Positions 15,669-24,397 of a stretch of 64,000 bases of DNA are shown piece after piece. The notes below the pieces were generated by a model. That model searched no databases and was not told the origin of the DNA. It worked only from the letters and a program-made list of their open reading frames with translations. The stretch lies in assembly GCA_900319695.1 (NCBI GenBank), contig ONPN01000008.1:1-64000 (forward strand). Reading direction: 5' to 3'. Source of the DNA: an uncultured Eubacteriales bacterium. Lineage in GTDB: Bacteria > Bacillota > Clostridia > Oscillospirales > Oscillospiraceae. Position 1 is the first letter of the stretch; each line of letters opens with the position of its first letter. A program made the translations under genes and the position numbers.

Positions 15669-16172
15669 ATGCACGACGAACTGACAAGACAGGACATCAA
15701 AAAGATGAAGGAAGAGCTGGACTACCGCCGGCTCACGCTCATGCCCGAGCTGATCGAGGAGGTCAAGCGCACCCGCGCCTTCGGGGACCTGAGCGAGAAC
15801 TTTGAGTACAAGGCCGCCAAGCAGGCCCAGAACAAAAACCGCAGCCGCATCCGCTACCTGGAGGGCATGATCAAATCCGCCAAGGTCATCGACGACCGCT
15901 CCGCCTCCGACGAGGTGGGCCTCTTTGACAAGGTGGAAATCTACATCCCCGAGGACGACGAGACGCAGATCATCCAGGTGGTCACCACCGTGCGCACCGA
16001 CCCGCGCAAGGGCCTCATCAGCAAGGAGTCCCCCTTCGGCAAGTCCGTGCTGGGGAAGAAAGTGGGCGACGTCATCACCGTCCACGTCAGCGACACATAC
16101 AGCTATGAGGCGGAGATTCGCTCCATCACCAAGGGCAAGGACGACGGCTCCGTCCCTCTGCTGGGGTACTGA
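15669..16172 (+). CDS. greA: GreA/GreB-family transcription elongation factor
   Basis: 167 residues. Rescues backtracked RNA polymerase by stimulating transcript cleavage. The N-terminal coiled coil carries the catalytic acidic tip GDLSENFEYKAAK (Asp and Glu as in GreA), followed by a C-terminal FKBP-like domain with SPFGKSVLGKKVGD. The ribosome site is poor (GAGGACG). MHDELTRQDIKKMKEEL is the usual start for Clostridial GreA-like proteins. A paralogue elsewhere cannot be excluded. Confidence 0.92.
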   Translation: MHDELTRQDIKKMKEELDYRRLTLMPELIEEVKRTRAFGDLSENFEYKAAKQAQNKNRSRIRYLEGMIKSAKVIDDRSASDEVGLFDKVEIYIPEDDETQIIQVVTTVRTDPRKGLISKESPFGKSVLGKKVGDVITVHVSDTYSYEAEIRSITKGKDDGSVPLLGY

Positions 16173-16252
16173 CTTCCGGGTATCCGGGCCGCCATCATTT
16201 TTGTTTATTATTTTCTAAAACAGCCTATTCTATTTGAGTTTTTTATTTAATA

Positions 16253-16281
16253 TTGACAAGTGTCCTGTGTTTCATTATAAT
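16253..16281 (+). promoter_or_regulatory. Consensus sigma-A promoter of the secreted protein
   Basis: TTGACA (16253-16258), 17 bases, TATAAT (16276-16281): perfect at both boxes. Upstream DNA is AT-rich. Confidence 0.85.
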
Positions 16282-16320
16282 TATCTTAGCATCGTTTCAT
16301 TCTTTTTTTAGGAGGTAATT

Positions 16321-16935
16321 ATGAAAAAATCACTCGCACTGATTCTGGTAATTATCCTGATGTTCAGCATGGCGGCGGAAGCATTTGCCAATTCCAACAC
16401 CCAAAAAGCAGAACCTGTTCTGCTTACGGGGCAGTTCGGAGAAGAGGAGACTATTCGTATCAGACAACCCGCCGGTTCTGCGACCCCTTTCTATCTTGAT
16501 AAACCTGTAAAACAATGCAAACATGTCAGACTCTCCCTCAGCATAGAGGAGGAGGAGACGGACTGCGCGGGATACTATTATCTCTATGCAATGGATTTTG
16601 ACGGCAAATGGGAGCATATCGGCACCTTTAAGGTAGACAAGAAACGTGTCAACGGCAACGCATACAACTATGAGATCGATCTCGACAAAAGATCGGACTT
16701 TGTTGCCCTGGCTCTCTGGACTGCGGATAAATTGGGCAGAAGCTTCGCCGGATATTTTAAGTATTCCGCCTATGTTGATCCCAGCTGCATTACAGAGTAT
16801 TCCGATAAAATTTCCGAACCGATTTTTGAGCCTTCCGATGTGACCGAGCAGTATATTGATCTCAGTATTGCCAGTCTGGATCAATTCCAGAATCCGTGGA
16901 GTCCGGCGGCTACAAACTGGTTCTTTAATCATTAA
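16321..16935 (+). CDS. Secreted protein of unknown function, paralogue of the C-terminal half of the convergent gene
   Basis: 204 residues with a signal peptide (MKKSLALILVIILMFSM...AFA). The remainder is a beta-rich domain: GQFGEEETI...TPFYLDKPVKQCKHVRLSLSI...WEHIGTF...YVDPSCITEYSDKISEPIF. The convergent protein at 17282-18175 has the same order (GTGFAMPFYLSAPVENCDMIAMDL..., YVDNNCVTSYSDTVYEPVF), so the two share an undescribed extracellular domain. Strong AGGAGGT site and a consensus promoter. No enzyme motif seen. Confidence 0.85.
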   Translation: MKKSLALILVIILMFSMAAEAFANSNTQKAEPVLLTGQFGEEETIRIRQPAGSATPFYLDKPVKQCKHVRLSLSIEEEETDCAGYYYLYAMDFDGKWEHIGTFKVDKKRVNGNAYNYEIDLDKRSDFVALALWTADKLGRSFAGYFKYSAYVDPSCITEYSDKISEPIFEPSDVTEQYIDLSIASLDQFQNPWSPAATNWFFNH

Positions 16936-17062
16936 TTAGCAACGGGCTGTCTCAAAACGCCCTGTTATTCTGAACAACGCGAAGGGCCTTTCTTCGACGG
17001 TTCCATAAAGCCGCCGGGAGGAAGGTCTTTCGTCATTTTGTTTTCCCGCATGACTTTATACT

Positions 17063-17230
17063 GGTCTCCTATAAAACGGCTTAAAGCCGTTTTATAGGAG
17101 ACCTATGAGACGTGTTTTGTGCCCAAGGGCACAAAACTGGCAGCGCGCTTTGCGCGATGCCAGTTTGTTAAAACGAACCGTTTTAACAAAAAACAGTATT
17201 AGTTTTGATTTTGGGTATAAAATACCCAAA
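17063..17230. repeat. Array of five consecutive perfect hairpins of different sequence
   Basis: In order: 17063-17103, 18-bp arms (GGTCTCCTATAAAACGGC and its complement); 17114-17137, 11-bp arms GTTTTGTGCCC/GGGCACAAAAC; 17136-17164, ACTGGCA/TGCCAGT with a GCGC inner stem; 17163-17190 approximately, TTTGTTAAAACG/CGTTTTAACAAA; about 17211-17231, TTTGGGTAT/ATACCCAAA. A terminator hairpin follows at 17231. There is no open reading frame with coding character. Function unknown. Confidence 0.8.
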
Positions 17231-17267
17231 AAAACACGGTGGGCTTTGGTTTCCCACCGTGTTTTTC
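17231..17267. terminator. Bidirectional terminator between the two secreted-protein genes
   Basis: AAAAACACGGTGGG / CCCACCGTGTTTTT with a 9-base loop, immediately after the Sel1-type gene stop (minus strand) and last in the hairpin array. Confidence 0.85.
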
Positions 17268-17281
17268 ATGCATATGTGGTA

Positions 17282-18175
17282 TCAGCCGTAGGGGTTCACA
17301 TAGGCGGAGTAGGACACCTGCGCGTTGAGGAAGGGATACTCCTCATTGGAAGGCGTGAAGACAGGTTCGTACACCGTATCGGAGTAGGAGGTGACGCAGT
17401 TGTTGTCCACATAGAACAGATCTTCATGCACGAGGCCAAATTCCATTCCGCTCTCCGAAAGGCAAACCGCCAGCGCTTTGAATGAGATTGGCTCGTCCAG
17501 AGCGAACTCATAGTATCTCGGCTCGCCATTTTCCTGGGACTTTTCGATCTGGAATCTGCTGACCTCTACCCAATCATCGTCTAAATTCTGCGCCCAGAGC
17601 GCATAACGGCCATAGGGCCAGCCGTTCTTGACCTCAACAATACGCAGATCCATGGCGATCATATCGCAGTTTTCGACCGGCGCGCTCAGATAGAAAGGCA
17701 TGGCAAATCCTGTGCCGATCATCTCCCGCTCGCCAAGGCTGCCCTTGAGCTCCGTGGAGTTCGCCTTCCAGCGGATGGTTTTGTACAGATCGTCCTCAAT
17801 CGCGGCCTGAGCGTCCGCATTGCCTGCCTCGGCAGCCTTGCTGTACCACTCAAATGCTTTCTCGAGGCTGCTTTCACCGGCCGAACCGCGTTCATAAATT
17901 CTCGCAATGTTGAACAGGACATTCGCGTCACCCGCGGGGGCGGCTTTCAGGAACCACTCCAGAGCCTTATCGAAGTCTCTTGTGATCCCCTGTTTGTAGC
18001 TGCCAAGATAGTAAAGGTTGCCAAGGTAGGCCATAGCGTCGGCGTTTCCACTTTCCGCGTCCCGGATGGCCTGATCCACACTTTCAGCGGTGTAGCCCTC
18101 AGCCGACGCGGCGGCGCAGGTGAAGAGGGAGAAGAGCATACATAAGCACAGGAGAATGCCGGTTATACGTTTCAT
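17282..18175 (-). CDS. Secreted Sel1-repeat protein with a shared unknown C-terminal domain
   Basis: 297 residues. Signal peptide MKRITGILLCLCMLFSLFTC...ASA, then about three Sel1/TPR-like repeats (AMAYLGNLYYLG..., ALEWFLKAAPAG..., AFEWYSKAAEAGNADAQ), then a beta-rich domain of about 150 residues homologous to the protein at 16321-16935. The ATG follows AAGGAAAG. Sel1 repeats usually mediate protein contacts; the role of the C-terminal domain is unknown. Confidence 0.85.
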   Translation of the reverse strand: MKRITGILLCLCMLFSLFTCAAASAEGYTAESVDQAIRDAESGNADAMAYLGNLYYLGSYKQGITRDFDKALEWFLKAAPAGDANVLFNIARIYERGSAGESSLEKAFEWYSKAAEAGNADAQAAIEDDLYKTIRWKANSTELKGSLGEREMIGTGFAMPFYLSAPVENCDMIAMDLRIVEVKNGWPYGRYALWAQNLDDDWVEVSRFQIEKSQENGEPRYYEFALDEPISFKALAVCLSESGMEFGLVHEDLFYVDNNCVTSYSDTVYEPVFTPSNEEYPFLNAQVSYSAYVNPYG

Positions 18176-18194
18176 TTTGCTTTCCTTCTTTCTA

Positions 18195-18223
18195 TTATTA
18201 ATATTTTTTTACATTTTTACCAA
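18195..18223 (-). promoter_or_regulatory. Promoter of the Sel1-repeat gene
   Basis: Minus-strand TTGGTA (18218-18223), 17 bases, TAATAA (18195-18200). Confidence 0.5.
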
Positions 18224-18235
18224 CGGGGGAGACGT

Positions 18236-19690
18236 CTATCTTCTCCCGTGGGCCTCGAGCATCCCGTCCTTGAGAGCCATGAGCTTCGGGGACAGGTCCA
18301 CGTAGTACTGGTGCGGGTTGTCAAAGCGCTTGACCTCGGGCCAGAGCGTGGAGATCTGGTAGCCGCAGTTGGTTTTGACCTCCTTCAAGGTCGGCAGTTT
18401 GTACACCAGCTCGCCGCCGCGGAAGATGGGGACCTGCAGCTCGACGGCCCGGAAGTTTTCCATTACCTTGCGCTTCCATCTTTCTGAGGGATCACAGATT
18501 TCGAGGGGCTTGGTGTCATCTACTGTCTCATCGCGCATGCAGATGTAATCGGCCTCGGCCATGCCGGTCTCGCGGTTGAAGAAGCGGTAGACCTTTTTAA
18601 AGCCGGGATTCGTGATTTTGCCGACGTTCTCGCTGACCTTGATCTTGGGGATGATCTCGCCCGCGTCATTTTCCACGGCGCAGAGCTTGTACACCCCGCC
18701 GAAAACCGGGGAGCTCTTCGAGGTGATGAGCCGCTCGCCCACGCCGAAGGCGTCGATCTTTGCCCCCTGGTGGATAATGTTTGCGATCAGCCGCTCGTCG
18801 AGGGAGTTGGAGACGGTGATGGTGCACTCGGTCCAGCCGGCCTCATCCAGCATCTTGCGGGCCTTCTGCGTGAGATACGCCATATCGCCGGAGTCGAGAC
18901 GGATGCCGCATTTGGTGATGCCGAGGGGCTTTAAGATCTCGTTAAAAGCGCGGATAGCGTTGGGCACGCCGGACTTGAGCGTATTGAAGGTGTCCACCAG
19001 CAGAACCGCATTGTTCGGATAAGTGCGGCAGTAGCTGCGGAAGGCGTCGAGCTCGGAGTCGAACATCTGTACCCAGGAGTGGGCCATGGTGCCCGCGGCG
19101 GGGACGCCGTAAATTTGATCGGAGACGGTGCAGGCCGTGCCCGCGCAGCCGCCGATGAAGGCCGCCCGCGCGCCGGTGACCGCGCCCGCGATGCCCTGGG
19201 CCCTCCTGGAGCCAAATTCGAGCACCGCCCGTCCCTGAGCCGCGCGGCAGACGCGGCTGGCCTTGGTGGCGATCAGGCTCTGGTGGTTGAACTCCAGCAG
19301 CAGATAGGTCTCCAGCAGCTGGGCCTGGATGGCGGGGGCGCGCACGGTGAGCACCGGCTCCATCGGGAAGATGGGCGTACCCTCCGGGACGGCCCAGATG
19401 TCGCCCGTGAATTTGAAGTTTTTGAGATAGTCCAGAAAGTCCTCGCGGAAGATGCCGCGGCCGCGGAGGTAGGCGATGTCCTCCTCGTCAAAGTGCAGCT
19501 TTTGTATATAGTCCACGATCTGCTCAAGCCCCGCCGCGACGGCGTAGCCGCCCTGATCGGGGACGTTGCGGAAGAACATGTCGAAGTAGCAGATGCGATC
19601 CTTCATCCCATCGGCAAAATAGCCGTTGCCCATGGTCAGTTCGTAGAAATCGCAGAGCATGGTCAGATTGATGCCGTTGGCGCTTTTCAT
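18236..19690 (-). CDS. pncB: Nicotinate phosphoribosyltransferase
   Basis: First step of NAD salvage from nicotinate: nicotinate + PRPP (+ATP) to nicotinate mononucleotide. 484 residues, typical of the long bacterial form. It begins MKSANGINLTMLCDFYELTM; further motifs are EFGSRRAQG, GTMAHSWVQMF (phosphorylated-His region), RLDSGDMAYL and GVGERLITS. ATG 19690 lies 3 bases after GGAGAGG; an in-frame TTG four codons upstream is unlikely. Own promoter, monocistronic. Confidence 0.96.
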   Translation of the reverse strand: MKSANGINLTMLCDFYELTMGNGYFADGMKDRICYFDMFFRNVPDQGGYAVAAGLEQIVDYIQKLHFDEEDIAYLRGRGIFREDFLDYLKNFKFTGDIWAVPEGTPIFPMEPVLTVRAPAIQAQLLETYLLLEFNHQSLIATKASRVCRAAQGRAVLEFGSRRAQGIAGAVTGARAAFIGGCAGTACTVSDQIYGVPAAGTMAHSWVQMFDSELDAFRSYCRTYPNNAVLLVDTFNTLKSGVPNAIRAFNEILKPLGITKCGIRLDSGDMAYLTQKARKMLDEAGWTECTITVSNSLDERLIANIIHQGAKIDAFGVGERLITSKSSPVFGGVYKLCAVENDAGEIIPKIKVSENVGKITNPGFKKVYRFFNRETGMAEADYICMRDETVDDTKPLEICDPSERWKRKVMENFRAVELQVPIFRGGELVYKLPTLKEVKTNCGYQISTLWPEVKRFDNPHQYYVDLSPKLMALKDGMLEAHGRR

Positions 19691-19740
19691 AAGCCTCTCC
19701 AATTAAAAATTATTTTGCTTTGTCTGACTGAGACGGTACT

Positions 19741-19769
19741 ATTATATCCTCTCACGGCGTTAAACGCAA
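19741..19769 (-). promoter_or_regulatory. Promoter of pncB
   Basis: Minus-strand TTGCGT (19764-19769), 17 bases, TATAAT (19741-19746). Confidence 0.7.
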
Positions 19770-19829
19770 GCCAATTGTGTACGGACTTTAAACTTTGATG
19801 GCCAAGTTTTTCCAAAAACCCGGAAGCTG

Positions 19830-19858
19830 TTGACTTTCAAGGCTTTGTAGTATATGCT
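19830..19858 (+). promoter_or_regulatory. Promoter of galK
   Basis: TTGACT (19830-19835), 17 bases, TATGCT (19853-19858). Confidence 0.55.
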
Positions 19859-19893
19859 TTTCTAAAATCTGTTAAATGAAATGGGGCGAGGAC

Positions 19894-20970
19894 ATGACAA
19901 AAACGCTCTTTACACCCGGCAGGACCGAGCTTGCCGGCAATCATACAGACCACCAGAACGGCCGCGTTCTGGCCGCTGCCATCGACCGAGGCATCAGCGC
20001 TGACTTTGAGGCCAACGGCGGTAAGCTCGTGCGCATCAAGGAGGCGGACGACAGCTTTGAGCTGCGTATCGATCAGCTTGCACCGAAGACGACGGAGTTC
20101 GGCAGCTCCGTGGCGCTGGTGCGCGGGATGCTGGCCGCATTCGACGAGCTGGGTCTCAGTATCGGCGGCTTTGACGCGACGGTGCGCAGCACCCTGCCCG
20201 TCGGCGCGGGACTGAGCTCCTCGGCGGCCTTCTCGGTGCTGATCGGCAAGATCTTAAGCGCGCTCTTTAACGGCGGCACAGTGGATCCTATCGTTATCGC
20301 CCGTGCGGCCCAGTCGGCGGAAAACCGCTTTTTCGGCAAGCCCTGCGGCCTGATGAGCCAGCTCACCTGCGCCCTGGGCAAGACCCTGTACATGGATCTC
20401 TCCGACGGCAGTATCGAGCCTGTGACCGCCGACTTTGAGAGCATGGGTCTGACGCTCTGTCTGACCGACACGGGCGGCAGCCATGCGGAGCTTGCCACCT
20501 CCTACGCCCGTATTCCGGCAGACATGGTCTATATAGCCAACCTCTTCGACAAGGGTGTACTGGGTGACGTGGACCCGGCGGAGTTCCGCGCCCGGGGCTG
20601 GGACGCCTCAAACCGTCCCGTGCGCCGCGCCATGCACTTTTTTGATGAGAACGAGCGCGTCCCCCTCATGCGTGACGCCCTGAAAAACCGCGACGGGAAG
20701 GAATACATGCGCCTGATGAACGAGTCGGGCCGCTCTTCCGAGACGCTGCTGAACAACATCGTCACCAGCGCCACCGGCGACACCAAGCTGGAGCAGGGCC
20801 TTGAGCTGAGCCGGAAGCTCCTGGAGGGTAAGGGCGCCTGGCGCGTCCACGGCGGCGGCTTTGCCGGCTGCGTGCAGGCCCTCATGCCGACGGAGCTCTT
20901 CGACGGCTATAAAACCGAGATGGAAAAATACTTCGGCAAGGACAAGTGCATGAAGATCAAGCTCCTGTGA
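19894..20970 (+). CDS. galK: Galactokinase (GHMP kinase family)
   Basis: Phosphorylates galactose at C1 for the Leloir pathway. 358 residues. The galactokinase signature GRTELAGNHTDHQNG is at the N-terminus, the GHMP ATP loop LPVGAGLSSSAA near residue 110, and GGGFAGCVQAL is motif III near the C-terminus. The ATG at 19894 gives the family N-terminus and sits close to GGGGCGAGG; the in-frame ATG at 19876 has no ribosome site. No other gal gene is adjacent. Activity on another sugar cannot be excluded. Confidence 0.92.
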   Translation: MTKTLFTPGRTELAGNHTDHQNGRVLAAAIDRGISADFEANGGKLVRIKEADDSFELRIDQLAPKTTEFGSSVALVRGMLAAFDELGLSIGGFDATVRSTLPVGAGLSSSAAFSVLIGKILSALFNGGTVDPIVIARAAQSAENRFFGKPCGLMSQLTCALGKTLYMDLSDGSIEPVTADFESMGLTLCLTDTGGSHAELATSYARIPADMVYIANLFDKGVLGDVDPAEFRARGWDASNRPVRRAMHFFDENERVPLMRDALKNRDGKEYMRLMNESGRSSETLLNNIVTSATGDTKLEQGLELSRKLLEGKGAWRVHGGGFAGCVQALMPTELFDGYKTEMEKYFGKDKCMKIKLL

Positions 20971-20976
20971 GTGTGT

Positions 20977-21089
20977 AGTTTGGAGAGTGGAGAGTGGAGT
21001 GTGGAGTTATGGTATCCGCTGCGCGGATGATTTAAAATCGTTGCGAAGCGACACCTCAACTCCACTCTCCACACTCCTAACTCCAAACT
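20977..21089. repeat. Long palindromic intergenic repeat, TGGAGAG family, copy R1
   Basis: Starts AGTTTGGAGAGTGGAGAG and ends with the complementary CTCCACTCTCC...CTCCAAACT. The centre holds ATCCGCTGCGCGGAT and a GTTGCGAAGCGAC segment. Lies between galK and the rplJ promoter. Related copies: 24398-24590, 28796-28815 (half), 30779-30950, 52480-52606. Confidence 0.85.
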
Positions 21090-21100
21090 AAAAAAAGTCC

Positions 21101-21129
21101 TTGACATTTCTCCCGCCTTCTGTTATATT
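21101..21129 (+). promoter_or_regulatory. Promoter of rplJ-rplL
   Basis: TTGACA (21101-21106), 17 bases, TATATT (21124-21129). Starts 12 bases after repeat R1. Confidence 0.8.
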
Positions 21130-21134
21130 ATCTG

Positions 21135-21258
21135 GGCGCTCCGAAGACAGCAGGTGGGTCTTGGCCCGTAAATCCTGCCGAGGACATGAACAATAACCTT
21201 GATTGTTTTTGTGTCCTTGCGTCTTGATGACGCAGGGGCTTTCTTTTTGAGCGCGGTA
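21135..21258 (+). ncRNA. Ribosomal protein L10 leader
   Basis: The leader of rplJ has the L10-leader pattern (GCAGGTGGGTCTTGGCCCGTAAATCCTGCCGAGG in two halves around 21150-21184), then a CCTTGCGTC/GACGCAGGG stem followed by CTTTCTTTTT, which can act as an attenuator. L10(L12)4 binding to such leaders represses the operon. Confidence 0.85.
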
Positions 21259-21285
21259 TCATTCGTGTGGAGGTGAAAAACACAC

Positions 21286-21813
21286 ATGCCTAACGCAAAG
21301 GTTCTCAGCGAAAAGCAGGCGATCGTCGAAGCTCTCGCCAAGCGCATCCAGAACGCGGGCGCAGGCGTCCTTGTTGATTACCGCGGTATCACCGTGGCCG
21401 AGGATACCGAGCTGCGCGCAGAGCTGCGCAAGGAGGAGGTCGAGTACTCCGTCGTCAAGAACACGCTGACCAGAAAGGCTCTGGACAAGCTCGGGATGAA
21501 CGCCCTGGATGACGTTCTCAACGGCACCACCTCTCTGGCCACCGCCGAGAAGGACCCCATCGCTCCCTTCCGCATCATCGCGGACTACAGCAAGAAGATG
21601 GGCGATCGTTTCAATGTCAAGGCCGCCTTCATGGAGGGCAAGGTCCTGTCCGACAGCGAGATCGAGATGATGTCCACCCTCGGTTCCAAGGGCGCTCTGT
21701 ACTCCAAGGTCCTGGGCACCATGATCGCTCCCATCACCGGCCTGGCCGTCTGCCTCGGTCAGATTCTCGAGCAGAAGGGCGGCTCCGTCGAAGCCCCCGC
21801 AGAAGCCGAATAA
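21286..21813 (+). CDS. rplJ: 50S ribosomal protein L10
   Basis: 175 residues. MPNAKVLSEKQAIVEALAKR, followed by GVLVDYRGITVAEDTELRAELR and YSVVKNTLTRKAL, is the L10 rRNA-binding N-terminal domain; the C-terminal helix binds L7/L12 dimers. The ATG follows GGAGG. Followed 36 bases later by rplL, the standard stalk-protein operon. Confidence 0.98.
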   Translation: MPNAKVLSEKQAIVEALAKRIQNAGAGVLVDYRGITVAEDTELRAELRKEEVEYSVVKNTLTRKALDKLGMNALDDVLNGTTSLATAEKDPIAPFRIIADYSKKMGDRFNVKAAFMEGKVLSDSEIEMMSTLGSKGALYSKVLGTMIAPITGLAVCLGQILEQKGGSVEAPAEAE

Positions 21814-21849
21814 TCGGCGCCAAAAAGAATAAAAATGGAGGATAATACC

Positions 21850-22218
21850 ATGAGTGAAAAAATCACTGCCATGATCGAAGAGATCAAAGGCCTTACCGTT
21901 CTTGAGCTCGCCGAGCTCGTCCACGCCCTGGAGGATACCTTCGGCGTTTCCGCCGCCGCCGTCGCCGCCGGCCCCGCTGCCGCTGCCGGCCCCGTCGTCG
22001 AGGAGCAGACCGAGTTTGACGTTGTGATGACCAGCTTCGGCGCTGCCAAGCTCGCCGTCATCAAGGAAGTCCGCGGCATCACCGGCCTGGGTCTGGCCGA
22101 TGCCAAGAAGCTGGTCGAAGGCGTTCCCGCCAAGATCAAGGAAGGCGTTTCCAAGGAAGACGCCGAGGCTGTCAAGGCTCAGCTCGAGGCTGCCGGCGCC
22201 ACTGTCGAGCTCAAGTAA
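21850..22218 (+). CDS. rplL: 50S ribosomal protein L7/L12
   Basis: 122 residues. N-terminal dimerisation domain ([20 protein letters not shown]), Ala-rich hinge ([14 protein letters not shown]), and C-terminal factor-binding domain ending [14 protein letters not shown]...[14 protein letters not shown] 21850 follows GGAGG; the in-frame ATG 15 bases upstream is not positioned for it. Confidence 0.98.
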   Translation: MSEKITAMIEEIKGLTVLELAELVHALEDTFGVSAAAVAAGPAAAAGPVVEEQTEFDVVMTSFGAAKLAVIKEVRGITGLGLADAKKLVEGVPAKIKEGVSKEDAEAVKAQLEAAGATVELK

Positions 22219-22230
22219 TTTATACTTGCT

Positions 22231-22272
22231 CAACAAAAAACGAGATCGCGAAAGCGGTCTCGTTTTTTGTTG
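22231..22272. terminator. Terminator after rplL (also faces folC)
   Basis: CAACAAAAAACGAGATCGC, a GAAA loop and GCGGTCTCGTTTTTTGTTG form a long stem with T-runs on both strands. Confidence 0.92.
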
Positions 22273-22291
22273 GCTTCAAAGATGGAGGCAG

Positions 22292-23557
22292 TTAATATTT
22301 CTCAAAGCAGGCCCTGATTTCGCCCACGGAGTAGAGTGAGCCCACCGCGCATACGACGCTCTCATCGTCCGAGCGGTCGAGGGCGAGGCTCACGCCGTCG
22401 CGTATGCTCTCGCACACAGCGACGGCCTTGTTATAGCGCTTCAGAAAATCCGCCAGCTCCGCCGCCGGGAGGGCCCGTGGGCTGTCCGGTGTGATGCAGA
22501 TATACTCATCCGCCGCACCGTCCAGGATCTCGGTCAGGCCCGCGTAGTCCTTGTCGCGCAGAATGCCCAACAGCAGGATGCGGCGCTTGTCCGGGAAGTA
22601 ATGCAGGAGGTTTTCGCGCACGGTCTGGGCGCACTGGGGGTTGTGCCCGCCGTCTACAACAAAGAGCGGCTCCTCGGATACAAGCTCAAAGCGTCCCGGC
22701 CAGTGTACGGCGTAGAGGCCGTGCTCCACGTCGCCCTGTTCGAGCTTCCAGCCCCGTCCGCGCAGAACCTCAACAAGCTCCAGCACGACGGCGGCGTTTT
22801 TAAGCTGGTGGCTGCCGAGCAGAGGCAGAGCGTAGACCTCGCCCCTGTAGCTGAAGCTCTGGCCGTAGAGGGAGTCAAACTCGCTTTTGATCTGGGAGAA
22901 GTCCGCAATGTGCAGCGATACGCCCAGCTCCTCGCAGCGTCTGCGCACCACATCGGTGACGCTCTCGCTCTGCTGAAACAGCACCGCCTCCGTGCCGGGC
23001 TTGATGATTCCCGCCTTCTCAAAGGCGATCTGCTCCACGGTATCGCCCAGCACCGCCGTGTGGTCAAGGCCGATGTTCATGATGACGGCCGCCTCCGGCG
23101 CGTCGATGATATTGGTCGCGTCAAAGCGCCCGCCGAGGCCGACTTCGAGGACCACCACGTCGCAGGCCTCCTGCTTATACCACAGCAGGGCGATTGCGGT
23201 CATGAGCTCGAACTCCGTGGGGTGATCGGCCATTGCCTCCGCGATGGGCTTGACCCGCGTCACGATCTCAGCCAGCACGTCGTCCGGAATTTCCTTGCCG
23301 TTTATCTGCATGCGCTCGTTAAAGCGGTAGAGGTAGGGCGAGGTGTAGAGTCCCGTCCTGTATCCTGCCGCCTTGAGCACCGACGCCGTCATGGCGGCGC
23401 AGCTGCCCTTGCCGTTGGTGCCCGCGATGTGAATAAAGCGCATCCCCTTCTGGGGATTGCCCAGTTTTTCCAGAAGCTCTCCAATGCGCGTCAGCCCCGG
23501 CTTGGAGCCGAAAAACTCCACGCCGTGGATATAGGCCAGCGCCTCTTTGTAGTCCAT
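22292..23557 (-). CDS. folC: Folylpolyglutamate synthase / dihydrofolate synthase
   Basis: Mur-ligase-fold enzyme that adds glutamates to folates. 422 residues from ATG 23557, which follows GAGGAGAG by 7 bases; upstream in-frame ATGs (to 23659) lie partly in the sigE-folC spacer with weaker sites. P-loop AGTNGKGSCAA near residue 47; EVGLGGRFDATN and HWPGRFELV are family motifs. Third gene of spoIIGA-sigE-folC by position, about 100 bases after sigE, so it may have its own promoter. Confidence 0.95.
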   Translation of the reverse strand: MDYKEALAYIHGVEFFGSKPGLTRIGELLEKLGNPQKGMRFIHIAGTNGKGSCAAMTASVLKAAGYRTGLYTSPYLYRFNERMQINGKEIPDDVLAEIVTRVKPIAEAMADHPTEFELMTAIALLWYKQEACDVVVLEVGLGGRFDATNIIDAPEAAVIMNIGLDHTAVLGDTVEQIAFEKAGIIKPGTEAVLFQQSESVTDVVRRRCEELGVSLHIADFSQIKSEFDSLYGQSFSYRGEVYALPLLGSHQLKNAAVVLELVEVLRGRGWKLEQGDVEHGLYAVHWPGRFELVSEEPLFVVDGGHNPQCAQTVRENLLHYFPDKRRILLLGILRDKDYAGLTEILDGAADEYICITPDSPRALPAAELADFLKRYNKAVAVCESIRDGVSLALDRSDDESVVCAVGSLYSVGEIRACFEKY

Positions 23558-23655
23558 AGCACGTCTCTCCTCTGTCTTTGTTTCGGACATCATAGCACCT
23601 TTTTTGCCGCGCCGCAAGAGCCACGGCCGTCTCCTTTGCCGGAGGCGGCCGTTTT

Positions 23656-24378
23656 TCACACCTGCATCAGCCGGGTCATCTCCCGTCTGAGGCGCTCAAT
23701 GATGCGCTTTTCAAGGCGGGATATGTAGCTCTGGCTGATGCCGAGCATGTCGGCCACCTCCTTCTGGGTGTACTCCTGCCGCCCGGCGAGGCCGAAGCGC
23801 AGCAGGATGATCTCCTTCTCCCGGCCCTCCAGCAGATCGACCGCCTCGAGCAGCACGCGCTTTTCCGCGTCGTCCTCGAGGGCGCGGCAGACCTCGTCCT
23901 CCTCGGTGCCGAGGATGTCGGACAGCAGCAGCTCGTTGCCGTCCCAGTCGGTGTTGAGCGGCTCATCAAAGCTGACCTCGCTCTTCTGTGAGCCGGTCTT
24001 GCGCAGATACATGAGGATTTCGTTTTCGATGCAGCGGCTGGCATAGGTGGCAAGTTTGATCTTCTTCGACGAGTTGAAGGTATTGATGGCCTTGATGAGG
24101 CCGATGCTGCCGATGGAGATCAGATCCTCAATGTTCACGCCGGTGTTTTCAAAGCGCTTGGCAATGTAGACCACAAGGCGAAGGTTATGCTCGATGAGTG
24201 TCCGGCGCGCGGCGTCGTCCCCCGCCTCCAGCGCCGCGAGGGCTTCCGCTTCCTCCTCGCGCTCCAGGGGCGGCGGCAGGGTGTCGCTGCCCCCGATGTA
24301 AAAAACCGGCGGCGGCTCAATGCCGAGAATGGCAAGGATACGCTCACGCAAAAAGAAAACCTGAGGCTTGGATAGCAT
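23656..24378 (-). CDS. sigE: Sporulation sigma factor sigma-E (pro-form)
   Basis: 240 residues, mother-cell sigma factor of endospore formation. The N-terminal about 25 residues ([20 protein letters not shown]) form the membrane-associated pro-sequence removed by SpoIIGA, followed by the conserved [13 protein letters not shown]. Region 2 reads [17 protein letters not shown] and [18 protein letters not shown]; region 4 has the [26 protein letters not shown] after AAAGGAG. spoIIGA lies directly upstream, which settles the sigma-E assignment over sigma-K. Confidence 0.97.
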   Translation of the reverse strand: MLSKPQVFFLRERILAILGIEPPPVFYIGGSDTLPPPLEREEEAEALAALEAGDDAARRTLIEHNLRLVVYIAKRFENTGVNIEDLISIGSIGLIKAINTFNSSKKIKLATYASRCIENEILMYLRKTGSQKSEVSFDEPLNTDWDGNELLLSDILGTEEDEVCRALEDDAEKRVLLEAVDLLEGREKEIILLRFGLAGRQEYTQKEVADMLGISQSYISRLEKRIIERLRREMTRLMQV

Positions 24379-24397
24379 AGTTTGCTCCTTTCCTGAC

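Noticed and set aside
17063..17267. CRISPR array
   Set aside because: The hairpins do not repeat one another and there are no regular spacers.
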